Positions 1-7,998 of a stretch of DNA of 64,000 bases are shown one piece after another. The stretch covers positions 742,001 through 806,000 of the forward strand of contig NZ_CP120416.1 in NCBI RefSeq assembly GCF_032773895.1, read 5' to 3'. This stretch comes from Teredinibacter sp. KSP-S5-2 (GTDB taxonomy: Bacteria; Pseudomonadota; Gammaproteobacteria; Pseudomonadales; Cellvibrionaceae). Below the pieces are notes generated by a model. It saw only the letters and a list, made by a program, of their open reading frames with translations, had not been told where the DNA came from and searched no databases. Each line of letters opens with the position of its first letter. The first letter of the stretch is position 1. Both the position numbers and the translations under genes were made by a program.

Positions 1-2
1 CT

Positions 3-1421
3 CACACCGCTGGCGTAACAGCAACTGCGACACCTGATTCTACCCTGGACTCCACTAAAGCTGGAGATTGGGTTACCGACCGAGCTTGGATATCCGGTGT
101 TATTGGTGCTGTCTCCTTGGTTGCAATTGCTGCTTGGTACAACGTGTCAGGTGCTCTAGGTAATGGCATCGCGTTTGCTGGATACCGATTTACTGATAAT
201 CGTTTAGATACAACACTGGCTGCAATTTTTATGGTCACGGGAATCATGCTCTTGGCTGAGTGTGTTCGCCTTTACCTTCGAGATCCTAAAAATTTTTTCC
301 AGATTTCGCCTTTGTTGAAACAGCAAAAATACGTAACGTTTTTTGCCGATAGTTTAGTGAATTATCTTAAGTATTTATTTTTATTATGGTTGGCGATGTT
401 ATTTTTCCACTGGGCGGGAGAATATGGTTTTCAACGTCAGGCGCCATATTATCAGGGTTGGTTTAGGTTTCTCGAAATCGTATTTGATACCTATTTATGG
501 TATGGCTTTGTTTATGTGCTTATTACCCGTGCAGTTAAGTATGATCCAGAATCGGACAAAAAGGATTTGGCTGCGCTACTAACGAAAATTGTACTTTTTG
601 CATCATCTGTTATTCCTGGTTTGGAAAAAAACAAAACGCCATTTGAAGATGTACATAAAAAAATTGCCCGCGGTCTTTTTGTTAAGTTGTTCTTTACGCC
701 GTTGATGACAGTCTTTTTTGTCAGTCAGTTTCCCCATCTGGTCAATAATATTGGTTATGTTTTTGGTGCGATCCCCGATATGATTGCCAGTGGTCAATAT
801 ACGCACCAGAAGTTCAACAACGATCTGTTTAATATTTCTATTGCCTTAATCTTTTCTATCGATGTCGGTTTGGCATGGTGTGGTTATGTGATCTCCTCTC
901 GCTGGGTGGACAACTTAACTTTTTCTGCCGAACCAACCGTGCTTGGTTGGGTAGTGTGTGTTTGTTGTTACCCTCCATTCCAGATGTTCCTGGGTTTGTA
1001 TTTCCCAGCTCCGGGCGAAAGAGAAGTATTACGTTTTGATAGCCAGTGGATTATTACTTTCTTTACCACCATGATGGTGTTGAGTTACTTGGTATATATG
1101 TCGGCTACGCTTTGGTTCGGGGTACGTTTCTCTAACTTGACCAACCGCGGAATTATTCGTCAAGGGCCATTCGCGATTATTCGTCACCCTGCGTATGCAT
1201 CGAAAAACTTTGCCTGGTGGTGTGTGATGTTTCCGGCAGTTATTTATAACGCAACGCATACGGGTATACATGTGGCGATTACCCAAATTCTTGGTTTGTG
1301 CTTTATGACATGGTTCTACTATTTGAGAGCAATTACTGAAGAGCGTCATTTAAGTGCTGACCCATTCTATTTGGAGTATTGTAAGCAAGTGAAATATCGC
1401 TTTATTCCCGGTGTGATCTAA
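3..1421 (+). CDS. ICMT/PEMT-like membrane methyltransferase, 5' end outside the window
   Basis: The frame is open to the left edge, so the true start lies upstream; 472 residues are visible. The protein has many hydrophobic segments and ends in a region with RHPAY followed about 55 residues later by EERHL. This pair is the signature of the isoprenylcysteine carboxyl methyltransferase/phospholipid methyltransferase fold, where it forms the S-adenosylmethionine pocket. The long N-terminal membrane part is larger than in minimal ICMT proteins, and the natural substrate cannot be read from sequence. A TTG at 117 is a possible internal start, but in-frame coding sequence continues upstream of it. 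A strong terminator follows the stop codon. Confidence 0.8.
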   Translation, partial: HTAGVTATATPDSTLDSTKAGDWVTDRAWISGVIGAVSLVAIAAWYNVSGALGNGIAFAGYRFTDNRLDTTLAAIFMVTGIMLLAECVRLYLRDPKNFFQISPLLKQQKYVTFFADSLVNYLKYLFLLWLAMLFFHWAGEYGFQRQAPYYQGWFRFLEIVFDTYLWYGFVYVLITRAVKYDPESDKKDLAALLTKIVLFASSVIPGLEKNKTPFEDVHKKIARGLFVKLFFTPLMTVFFVSQFPHLVNNIGYVFGAIPDMIASGQYTHQKFNNDLFNISIALIFSIDVGLAWCGYVISSRWVDNLTFSAEPTVLGWVVCVCCYPPFQMFLGLYFPAPGEREVLRFDSQWIITFFTTMMVLSYLVYMSATLWFGVRFSNLTNRGIIRQGPFAIIRHPAYASKNFAWWCVMFPAVIYNATHTGIHVAITQILGLCFMTWFYYLRAITEERHLSADPFYLEYCKQVKYRFIPGVI

Positions 1422-1446
1422 CCGTCTAATCATTCTTATTTTAAAA

Positions 1447-1475
1447 AGCCGCTTGCTAAACAAGCGGCTTTTTTT
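1447..1475 (+). terminator. Rho-independent terminator of the membrane methyltransferase gene
   Basis: AGCCGCTTG and CAAGCGGCT form a 9-bp stem around a CTAAA loop and are followed by a run of seven T. It starts 26 bases after the stop codon. Confidence 0.93.
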
Positions 1476-1590
1476 GTGTCTGATAATTCCGATCTCTCTT
1501 GATAACGTGTTAGTCAGAGAAGGGGGTGGGAATTTTTTTGCGAGAGGAAAGGATCTATTAATTGGCTTCCGAGTTCGAAAAAAAAGCGCG

Positions 1591-1674
1591 GAGTTTTAGT
1601 TTCAAAACACTCAATTCAGGGATGAATTGAGTGAGCCACATGGCTGTGTTTATGCGGTTTTGAAACTGAAACTC
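1591..1674. repeat. Folded intergenic repeat, copy A
   Basis: GAGTTTTAGTTTCAAAAC (1591-1608) pairs with 1657-1674 over 18 bp with one G-T pair. Inside it, ACTCAATTC (1609-1617) pairs with GAATTGAGT (1624-1632) around the loop AGGGAT. The block GAGCCACATGGCTGTGTTTA follows. The same layout occurs at 29751-29846, 57085-57132 and 62463-62551. This copy lies between convergent genes. Confidence 0.85.
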
Positions 1675-1702
1675 AGTGCTTAAGTTATTATATATGACTC
1701 GT

Positions 1703-2335
1703 TCAATTGGTTGCTGGCGCAATAATCCCGGCATTTACCAATGCGGTTTCCACTTCTTCAATTCCTTTGGTATGCACCGCATTAAAGCCCAGAGATAATG
1801 CCGTGTCGATATTGGCAATATTGTCATCCATAAAAAATATTTTTTCGGGGGAGATATTCAATTTCTCCGCGACCTGAACAAACCCTTCTTCGCCTGGTTT
1901 CATATGTCCTATTTGAAAGGAGGCAAAATAATGATCGAAGTCCTTATCCAATTGCATTTCTTTCATCAACCGAGGCCAGTGGGCTGCACTGGTGTTGGAG
2001 TAAATTGCCCGAATAAAGTGTTCTGGAATTCGGCGAACAACATCGAGTGCGCCGGGGAAAAGCCCTTTGGGCCAATGAGTAAAATATTCTAAATAAAACT
2101 CCGGGGTGACATTCAGTTGCTGCTCCTCGACAAATTGTCGAGCAAAGTCTTCGCAGCGGATTTTTCCAGTTTCATACTGATGTAATGCCTTAGAGTTGGC
2201 TGAGGCTTGCCAAACATCCATATCACTGTTGGTCAACGGTGACCATTCGTGTTTAAACGGGGGGCCGCCCAAATCGACGAGAACACCACCTAAATCAAAT
2301 AACACTACCTGGATTTTGCTTGATAAATCTGACAC
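1703..2335 (-). CDS. HAD-superfamily hydrolase (YihX-like sugar phosphatase type)
   Basis: A 210-residue haloacid dehalogenase-type phosphatase. Motif I is FDLGGVLVD near residue 14 (Asp nucleophile), motif II is YSNTSAAHW and motif IV is FFMDDNIANI, the last giving the acidic magnesium ligands. The helical cap between motifs I and II is of the class I type seen in YihX, which removes phosphate from glucose 1-phosphate; the substrate here is a family-level guess. The start is GTG with only a weak ribosome site, and no better in-frame start precedes motif I. The gene is transcribed towards repeat copy A. Confidence 0.85.
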   Translation of the reverse strand: MSDLSSKIQVVLFDLGGVLVDLGGPPFKHEWSPLTNSDMDVWQASANSKALHQYETGKIRCEDFARQFVEEQQLNVTPEFYLEYFTHWPKGLFPGALDVVRRIPEHFIRAIYSNTSAAHWPRLMKEMQLDKDFDHYFASFQIGHMKPGEEGFVQVAEKLNISPEKIFFMDDNIANIDTALSLGFNAVHTKGIEEVETALVNAGIIAPATN

Positions 2336-2427
2336 CTAACGACTACCCGTATGTGATGAATGAAACCGTGATTTAAGCATATTGGGGGTGAAAGCTGTAT
2401 TAAGCACAGAGTCTGGATTAGTTGGTC

Positions 2428-3210
2428 CTAATATTTGTTTGGCACCCAGTGCTGTTCATCCTTCGGAGTTCGCATGTACCCGGTTTTGTTTATTTCGGGC
2501 AACTCTATGGCGGGGTAGTCAATTTCCTTGTAGGGAATTTGCTTTAGAAAATGGGATATACAATTGAGCCGTGCTCGTCGTTTATCATCGGCATTCACCA
2601 CAAACCACGGACTGTGTTTGGTGTCGGTGTAATCAAACATTACATCTTTTGCTCGTGAGTATTCCGCCCAGCGTGAACGGGACTCCAGATCCATTGGGCT
2701 GAACTTCCAGCGTTTAATGGGTTTGTGAATGCGTTGCAGAAAACGGGCTTCCTGCACTTCATCGGAGACAGAAAACCAGTACTTGATTAACACCAGCCCG
2801 GAACGGATAAGCATACGTTCAAACTCAGGGCAGGCGCGTAAGAAGTCGTTGTATTCTTCCTCGCTGCAAAAACCCATGACATGTTCAACCCCGGCTCGGT
2901 TGTACCAGCTTCGGTCGAATAGCACCATCTCTCCCGCAGCGGGTAAATGTGCTACGTAACGTTGGAAGTACCATTGGGTTTTTTCCCGTTCCGTTGGGGA
3001 GGGCAGAGCTGCAATTCGGCATACACGAGGATTGAGTTTTTCAGTCATACGCTTGATGACGCCACCTTTCCCGGCAGCATCCCGGCCTTCAAAGATAACG
3101 GCAATGCGCAGCCCCTTGTGTTTAACCCATTCCTGAAGCTTCACCAGTTCGGTTTGCAGTTTTTTCAGTTCTTGTTCGTAAAAGGTTTTATCCAGTTTTT
3201 TCTTACTCAT
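2428..3210 (-). CDS. ppk2: Polyphosphate kinase 2
   Basis: A 260-residue PPK2-family protein, which moves phosphate between inorganic polyphosphate and nucleotides. The Walker A loop GRDAAGKGG is at residues 42-50, and the Walker B/lid region reads LFDRSWYNRAG near residue 98. The length fits a single-domain PPK2. Whether it favours ADP, GDP or AMP cannot be decided by eye. It lies downstream of the OmpA-domain gene on the same strand, but the hairpin at 3323-3352 between them suggests separate transcripts. Confidence 0.93.
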   Translation of the reverse strand: MSKKKLDKTFYEQELKKLQTELVKLQEWVKHKGLRIAVIFEGRDAAGKGGVIKRMTEKLNPRVCRIAALPSPTEREKTQWYFQRYVAHLPAAGEMVLFDRSWYNRAGVEHVMGFCSEEEYNDFLRACPEFERMLIRSGLVLIKYWFSVSDEVQEARFLQRIHKPIKRWKFSPMDLESRSRWAEYSRAKDVMFDYTDTKHSPWFVVNADDKRRARLNCISHFLKQIPYKEIDYPAIELPEINKTGYMRTPKDEQHWVPNKY

Positions 3211-3322
3211 AACACTACTTTTTGGGGATTTTTACGACGGTAATTTATTAAGTGTAGTCAAGCTTACTGCAGGACTTTTGAGAATAGACAGCAACTTAGC
3301 GCTATATGGGTTGTTGATTGTG

Positions 3323-3352
3323 AAAGGAGAACACGTGTTGGTGTTCTCCTTT
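3323..3352 (-). terminator. Hairpin downstream of the OmpA-domain gene
   Basis: AAAGGAGAACAC and GTGTTCTCCTTT form a perfect 12-bp stem around a 6-base loop, about 10 bases after the stop of the upstream minus-strand gene. There is no clear U-tract, so it may act as a weak terminator or protect the 3' end. Confidence 0.6.
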
Positions 3353-3362
3353 GTGTGGTGGA

Positions 3363-4841
3363 TCAGGATGCAGATAGATCCAGATTGGGTGCGATACGAA
3401 TATCGATTCTGCGATTTTTGGCTCTTCCTTGTGGTGTCTCATTGTTGGCAACGGGTCGTGTTTCGCCATAGCCCACTGCGTCGACAGTGGTATTGGAAAA
3501 GCCGCCGTGAGTCATCATGTACTCTTTTACTGATAGAGCCCGCTTTTCCGAGAGGATCAGATTCATGTCATCGCCGCCAAATGAGTCTGTATGGCCTTCA
3601 ATCACGACGGTGCCTTGGGGGAATATTTTGATGGCGTTGACCACTTTTTGCAGGAGTTTGTAATCCTTGGTTTTTAGCGTGCTGCTGCCAGAGGCGAAGC
3701 TTAAACCTGCGAGTCGAATGTAGATCTGGTCTGAATCGCGGAAGACAGTGGCTTCAAAGCGACTGAAAGTACCTTCAATTTCTTTCACTTTTTGTCGGAT
3801 TTTTTCCTGTGCCAGCAGGCGGCGTTGTAACTCTGCCTCGGCACTGGCAACGCCACCCAGTTTTTGACTGAGTTCGCCAACCTGTTGATTCAGTGACAGA
3901 ATCTGGCTGTCCCGGTCATTGATATCCTGCTGCTGCTCTTGCTTCAGAGCGTAGGAAGAGTCGATGTGAGCGATTACTTCGTTTGCGACGGGCTGATAGC
4001 CTTTGTCAAATTCCGCTTGAATATCTGCTGCTGCCGCGACCTGCTGCAATGGTGACTCCCATTCAAGAATCAGGTCTTCGTCGGTCTTATCCTTGTCCTT
4101 CTTCTCTTTAAGGTAACCTGTTAAGAAGATGGCATGCCTGGCCTCATAGTTGGCTTCTTTCGCCAGGCTACGTGGTTCGTCTATGTCGTAACGGTTTTCG
4201 GTCAATGCTTTTTCGGCTTGCATAAGAAGATTTTGAGCCTTGGCGAATGTTTTTGGTGCGTATTTCTTGGCTTTCACCTTCTCAGCCTTGGTAATCAAGG
4301 TTCGGGTTTGATCCAGATATTTGGCTTTGATTGCTGTTAGCTCCAGGTTACGGAAGTCTTCTTGAGCATCTTTGGCTTTACTCATGGCCAGGGGTTGATT
4401 ACCTGATTCCAGCGTGCTGATTGCCGACGTATAGTTGCGTTCGGCTTTTTTCCACTTGTTTGGGTCCATCGATTGGGCTTTAGCCTTAATGGCATCATGT
4501 CGGGCTTTGATTAGCCCGGATAGTTTCTGTTGGGCTATCTCAGATGCAAACTGCGCTTTTTGAAATTGCTCCACGGCCTTTTTCAGAGTGGCGTCGATGC
4601 TTTCAACGGTTTTGCCTTTGCTGTATCTGTCTTCTGCAGACTCAAGGGTCTTTAATGCTTTGTTGAAGCTCTTGGGAGCGAATTCATTGGCGTCTTTATC
4701 TGCAGCGGACTGTTTGGCAAGGTAGGCATTGGCAAACAGCCGACTTTTTACCGAGTCTGCACCTGCAGGGGTAAGTGTAAAAGCCAGTACGGCAAATAGA
4801 ATAATTGACCAGGTTCGGTGAGCAATGAGGGTCATTGGCAT
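3363..4841 (-). CDS. Secreted OmpA-domain protein with N-terminal helical (DUF4398-like) repeats
   Basis: A 492-residue envelope protein. It has a signal peptide (hydrophobic residues 12-28, cleavage near AGA-DS) and then about three Lys/Ala-rich helical repeats of the DUF4398 kind, each near 55-60 residues and rich in KA..L..AE patterns. A coiled-coil around residues 300-350 follows, then an OmpA C-terminal peptidoglycan-binding domain with IEGHTDSFG and the closing GRAKNRRIDIRI. It is likely anchored to peptidoglycan by that domain. It is divergent from fba, with 311 bases between the starts. The function of the helical repeats is unknown. Confidence 0.87.
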   Translation of the reverse strand: MPMTLIAHRTWSIILFAVLAFTLTPAGADSVKSRLFANAYLAKQSAADKDANEFAPKSFNKALKTLESAEDRYSKGKTVESIDATLKKAVEQFQKAQFASEIAQQKLSGLIKARHDAIKAKAQSMDPNKWKKAERNYTSAISTLESGNQPLAMSKAKDAQEDFRNLELTAIKAKYLDQTRTLITKAEKVKAKKYAPKTFAKAQNLLMQAEKALTENRYDIDEPRSLAKEANYEARHAIFLTGYLKEKKDKDKTDEDLILEWESPLQQVAAAADIQAEFDKGYQPVANEVIAHIDSSYALKQEQQQDINDRDSQILSLNQQVGELSQKLGGVASAEAELQRRLLAQEKIRQKVKEIEGTFSRFEATVFRDSDQIYIRLAGLSFASGSSTLKTKDYKLLQKVVNAIKIFPQGTVVIEGHTDSFGGDDMNLILSEKRALSVKEYMMTHGGFSNTTVDAVGYGETRPVANNETPQGRAKNRRIDIRIAPNLDLSAS

Positions 4842-5152
4842 CTCCTTATTTTAGTTGTTGGTTAGAGCGGAGGCCCAAAAGCCGTATTCCCAGTGCGTAC
4901 ATCTCCGTTGATATGGGGCAACCCCCTGCGATTTTCAGCGACTGTAACATAGATTATTGATTAAAATCAGCGACTTATGTGGGGTTATGACGGAATATGC
5001 TGCTTCTGTAAATTAGGCATAAGCTGAACGCTTAAAAAAACGGGCTGCTTGTGTCAAAATACGCGCGATTTTTGGCCCCTCACACGCGAGCGTAGCTCAG
5101 GGTCAAGTAACCCGTTCACTCTTACCTTAAACCCCATAAATAGGAAGGTTTC
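4842..5152. other. Intergenic region between the OmpA-domain gene and fba
   Basis: This stretch separates divergent genes. The strongest ribosome site is AGGAAGG just before the fba ATG. A possible fba -10 (CAAAAT at 5055-5060, followed by ACGCGCG) lacks a convincing -35. GAGCGTAGCTCAG near 5089 resembles the start of a tRNA, but no tRNA fold follows. Confidence 0.5.
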
Positions 5153-6232
5153 ATGACTCAGAAAGTATCCGACGTCGTAAAGGCTGGCGTTGTCACTGGC
5201 GATGATGTGCAAAAAATATTTGCAGTTGCTAAAGCCAATAAATTCGCATTACCAGCGGTAAACTGCGTTGGTACTAACTCGATTAACGCTACATTGGAAG
5301 CTGCGGCTAAAGCCAAGTCTCCTGTTGTGGTTCAATTTTCTAACGGCGGTGCAGCTTTCGTTGCAGGTAAAGGCTTTAAAGGTGAAGGTCAGCAAGCGGC
5401 TATCTTGGGTGCGGTTGCTGGTGCCAAACACGTTCATCAAATGGCTGAAGCATACGGCGTACCTGTTATCCTTCATACAGACCATGCTGCAAAAAAATTG
5501 CTTCCTTGGATCGACGGTCTTTTGGACGCAGGTGAAAAACACTTTGCTGAAACAGGCAAGCCATTGTTCAGTTCGCACATGATTGATTTGTCTGAAGAGT
5601 CACTTGAAGAAAATATCGGAACTTGTGCCAAGTACCTTGAGCGCATGAGCAAAATCGGTATGACTCTTGAGATTGAATTGGGTTGTACTGGTGGTGAAGA
5701 AGACGGTGTGGACAATACCGGTATGGATTCTTCTATGTTGTACACGCAACCAGAAGATGTTGCTTATGCTTACGAAGTATTGTCAAAAGTAAGTGACAAG
5801 TTCACTATCGCGGCTTCATTCGGTAACGTTCACGGTGTTTATAAACCAGGTAACGTGAAGTTGACTCCAGTAATTCTTAAAAATTCTCAAGCCTATGTTT
5901 CTGAGAAATTTGGTTTGCCGGAAAACACGCTTAACTTTGTTTTCCATGGTGGTTCAGGTTCTTCTGCTGAAGAAATTGAAGAGTCAATCGGTTACGGTGT
6001 AATTAAAATGAACATCGATACTGATACTCAATGGGCTGCATGGGACGGTATTCGTACTTACTACAAAGATAAAGAAGCGTATCTTCAAGGCCAAATTGGT
6101 AACCCAGATGGTGAAGATTCACCAAATAAAAAATATTACGATCCTCGTGTATGGCAGCGTAAGGCTGAAGAAAGCATGACTGATCGTTTGCTTCAAGCAT
6201 TTAACGAGCTTAACGCGACTAACTCTCTATAA
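5153..6232 (+). CDS. fba: Fructose-bisphosphate aldolase, class II
   Basis: A 359-residue class IIA aldolase, which cleaves fructose 1,6-bisphosphate to dihydroxyacetone phosphate and glyceraldehyde 3-phosphate in glycolysis and gluconeogenesis. Visible hallmarks are VILHTDHA (catalytic Asp and a zinc His), GGEEDGVDN, FGNVHGVY (second zinc His) and FHGGSGSS (phosphate binding). The length matches the E. coli FbaA type. A good AGGAAGG site lies upstream and a strong terminator follows. It appears to be a single-gene transcript, since no glycolytic neighbour adjoins it. Confidence 0.97.
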   Translation: MTQKVSDVVKAGVVTGDDVQKIFAVAKANKFALPAVNCVGTNSINATLEAAAKAKSPVVVQFSNGGAAFVAGKGFKGEGQQAAILGAVAGAKHVHQMAEAYGVPVILHTDHAAKKLLPWIDGLLDAGEKHFAETGKPLFSSHMIDLSEESLEENIGTCAKYLERMSKIGMTLEIELGCTGGEEDGVDNTGMDSSMLYTQPEDVAYAYEVLSKVSDKFTIAASFGNVHGVYKPGNVKLTPVILKNSQAYVSEKFGLPENTLNFVFHGGSGSSAEEIEESIGYGVIKMNIDTDTQWAAWDGIRTYYKDKEAYLQGQIGNPDGEDSPNKKYYDPRVWQRKAEESMTDRLLQAFNELNATNSL

Positions 6233-6252
6233 TTTCAGTCGAATTGGCTTTC

Positions 6253-6287
6253 AAAAAAACCGCCGCTTTTTAGTGGCGGTTTTTTTA
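6253..6287 (+). terminator. Rho-independent terminator of fba
   Basis: ACCGCCGC and GTGGCGGT (one G-T pair) form the stem, flanked by A7 on the left and T7 on the right, 20 bases after the fba stop. Confidence 0.93.
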
Positions 6288-6304
6288 TGCATTGGATATG
6301 GAGG

Positions 6305-6481
6305 TTACTGTAGCGCATGTGTTTTTGCTGGAAAAAGGAATACAACAGGAATGGAAAGTGGACCAAGAAATGCAACCAATAGGTTTTTAAATAAGGTGAG
6401 TTTTACGCCTCTTTTGTGCATAAGCCAGTAACTAACTGCGGAACCTACTAACCATAAGATTACGGGTATATATATTGTCAT
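6305..6481 (-). CDS. Small membrane protein (58 residues), unknown
   Basis: This short gene begins with ATG at 6481, preceded by AAAGGA nine bases upstream, and ends with TAA at 6305. The peptide starts MTIYIPVILWLVGSAVSYWL, has a basic turn (HKRG) and a second hydrophobic stretch, LLVAFLGPLSIPVVFLF. That gives two candidate transmembrane helices. I recognise no family. Support is the ribosome site, the hydrophobic pattern and the position at the end of a group of small minus-strand envelope genes; conservation is untested. Confidence 0.55.
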   Translation of the reverse strand: MTIYIPVILWLVGSAVSYWLMHKRGVKLTLFKNLLVAFLGPLSIPVVFLFPAKTHALQ

Positions 6482-6701
6482 AATTCATTTTCCTTTGAAG
6501 CGATATATCATCTATGTGAGTTGCATGAACCGGTATAAAAGCGAGCGAGATCTTTTGCCTAGACTTCAATGGTATCAAGGTCTATGTGATATTTGAGGTA
6601 TAGTCACTAAAGCTATTGTGAATATGTAAGGCTTCCCCATAAACATAAAGTTCCAATATAAGTTTGAGATGAAAGCATGAGGTAAAAAGGTGAGAGGTGA
6701 G

Positions 6702-7040
6702 TTACGACTGCTTTGCCAGTTTTAATATTCGGTTAGGGTTATAACCCTTAATAACCTCACCTTTAATAAGTAATACGGGAATACCGCTGCCTCCAAGTGC
6801 TTTATACTGTCGTTTTCCTTCTTGTGATTTTTCTATGTCATATTCGAAATAATCAATACCATTATCTTTTAGCAGTTTTCTTGCTTTGGCACAGTAGCCG
6901 CACCATGCCGTCGAATACAGAATTACTTTGCCATTATGGGCCGCAGCAAAATCAGGAGGAGGGTTCAGTAGACTATTTATACTGCCCCAGTATTGAAATA
7001 TAAGTAACGCTGCAGCAATGACTAATACCTTTTTAAACAC
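6702..7040 (-). CDS. Membrane-anchored glutaredoxin-like protein
   Basis: A 112-residue protein with an N-terminal hydrophobic segment (residues 5-16) and then a glutaredoxin/thioredoxin-fold domain. The redox motif CGYC is at residues 47-50 in the context YSTAWCGYC, and the cis-proline motif is GSGIPVLLI. The C-terminal GYNPNRILKL fits a glutaredoxin end. The anchor would place the domain on the periplasmic side, where it could act on protein thiols or mixed disulfides; the partner is unknown. Its neighbours are small envelope proteins on the same strand. Confidence 0.85.
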   Translation of the reverse strand: MFKKVLVIAAALLIFQYWGSINSLLNPPPDFAAAHNGKVILYSTAWCGYCAKARKLLKDNGIDYFEYDIEKSQEGKRQYKALGGSGIPVLLIKGEVIKGYNPNRILKLAKQS

Positions 7041-7170
7041 CCTATATCTCCTTTAGTTTTTTGGGTATTTAATCAGATATTGATTGACGAGTCATCTGTT
7101 GTTGCTGATGTGGGCTTGATATAACCCTGAGGGATGGTAGTTGTTTGTGTTTTGGTTCTTCATCCAGAAT

Positions 7171-7206
7171 CTAAACACCTCCTGTCAGCATTATGGAGGT
7201 GTTTAG
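7171..7206 (-). terminator. Hairpin after the small lipoprotein gene
   Basis: CTAAACACCTCC and GGAGGTGTTTAG make a perfect 12-bp stem with a 12-base loop, 24 bases downstream of the lipoprotein stop. The U-tract is poor. Confidence 0.55.
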
Positions 7207-7230
7207 GCCGGGGTTTATTGCATGGAACTA

Positions 7231-7599
7231 TTAAATTTGCAGTTGAGGACAGTCTTTTACTTTCTGTGGCGCTGCTGCTGATAAACTTTTTACAAAGTTA
7301 TTGGCTATCTCTTTTGCTTGGGAAACACTAATTACCCCTGGAGCTAACTCAACAATTTTCTCGTAAGCTGTGCTTTGTTGATCCAAAAATTCGGCACTTT
7401 TACCTATAATAAGTAAGGCTGGGACCGCCACTTCCACATTATCCCCTGCATAGTTTAAGGCAAGTTCAGCATTTTGCATGGCCCCATAAAAGTCACAATT
7501 AATAAAAGCCTGTGTGGCCAGCTCTTTTTCTTCTTTCCCTGATTTGTTGCTGCAAGCAATAAGGGTGAGCGATAAAATAATACAAAATACGTATTTCAC
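7231..7599 (-). CDS. Small lipoprotein, unknown function
   Basis: About 122 residues. I place the start at a GTG at 7597-7599, preceded by AAGGAATC. This yields a proper lipoprotein signal peptide (VKYVFCIILSLTLIAC) whose lipobox LIAC is followed by Ser-Asn, predicting outer-membrane sorting. A longer frame to 7668 would put 23 polar residues before the signal peptide and is less likely. The mature part looks helical, with tetratricopeptide-like AL.YAGD and AYEKIVELAP stretches, but I cannot assign a family. It starts about 80 bases after the next upstream gene and may be co-transcribed with it. Confidence 0.7.
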   Translation of the reverse strand: MKYVFCIILSLTLIACSNKSGKEEKELATQAFINCDFYGAMQNAELALNYAGDNVEVAVPALLIIGKSAEFLDQQSTAYEKIVELAPGVISVSQAKEIANNFVKSLSAAAPQKVKDCPQLQI

Positions 7600-7677
7600 A
7601 TTGATTCCTTTGGTATAAAAATAAATCAAGTTTTGGAACGGTTGATCGGTGCGTTGTACATCTCTCATTTTTGTATG

Positions 7678-7998
7678 TTATGAGAAAACAATGCCGAGCA
7701 CATACCATATTGCTGCGGGAATAAGGGCAATAATTATGCCTTTGACATATGTTGTATCAAGAATGAATTTATACGCCGCCCCTGTTATTAAAAAGACATA
7801 GAGAGTTGCAACAAGAGCATTAGTGTTTGCTCCTGGAAGCATCGGCGCGATAGTGCTCGATGCAATGCCTCCAACGATAACAGCAATTACACTGCTGACC
7901 AGATCCGATTTTCCAGCGTCAAGCTTTTTGGCTGCAAGCATTACTGGAACGAAACAGATAACGACAATTAAAAATCCAACGAGAAGTATATTGATCAT
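7678..7998 (-). CDS. Small membrane protein (106 residues), unknown
   Basis: The ATG at 7998 has a clear ribosome site (TTAGGGAAA). Four hydrophobic segments are visible: residues 2-21, about 33-55, 60-78 and 87-105. A short polar loop, KKLDAGKSD, separates the first two. I see no catalytic motif or known family signature. It heads the run of small minus-strand envelope genes that ends at 6305. Confidence 0.7.
   Translation of the reverse strand: MINILLVGFLIVVICFVPVMLAAKKLDAGKSDLVSSVIAVIVGGIASSTIAPMLPGANTNALVATLYVFLITGAAYKFILDTTYVKGIIIALIPAAIWYVLGIVFS

Noticed and set aside
5088-5152. tRNA-like start GAGCGTAGCTCAG before fba
   Set aside because: No matching anticodon or T arm and no acceptor pairing before the fba start, so it is chance similarity.
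7134-7331. Plus-strand frame overlapping the small lipoprotein gene
   Set aside because: Overlaps the better supported minus-strand gene and its terminator; no ribosome site.
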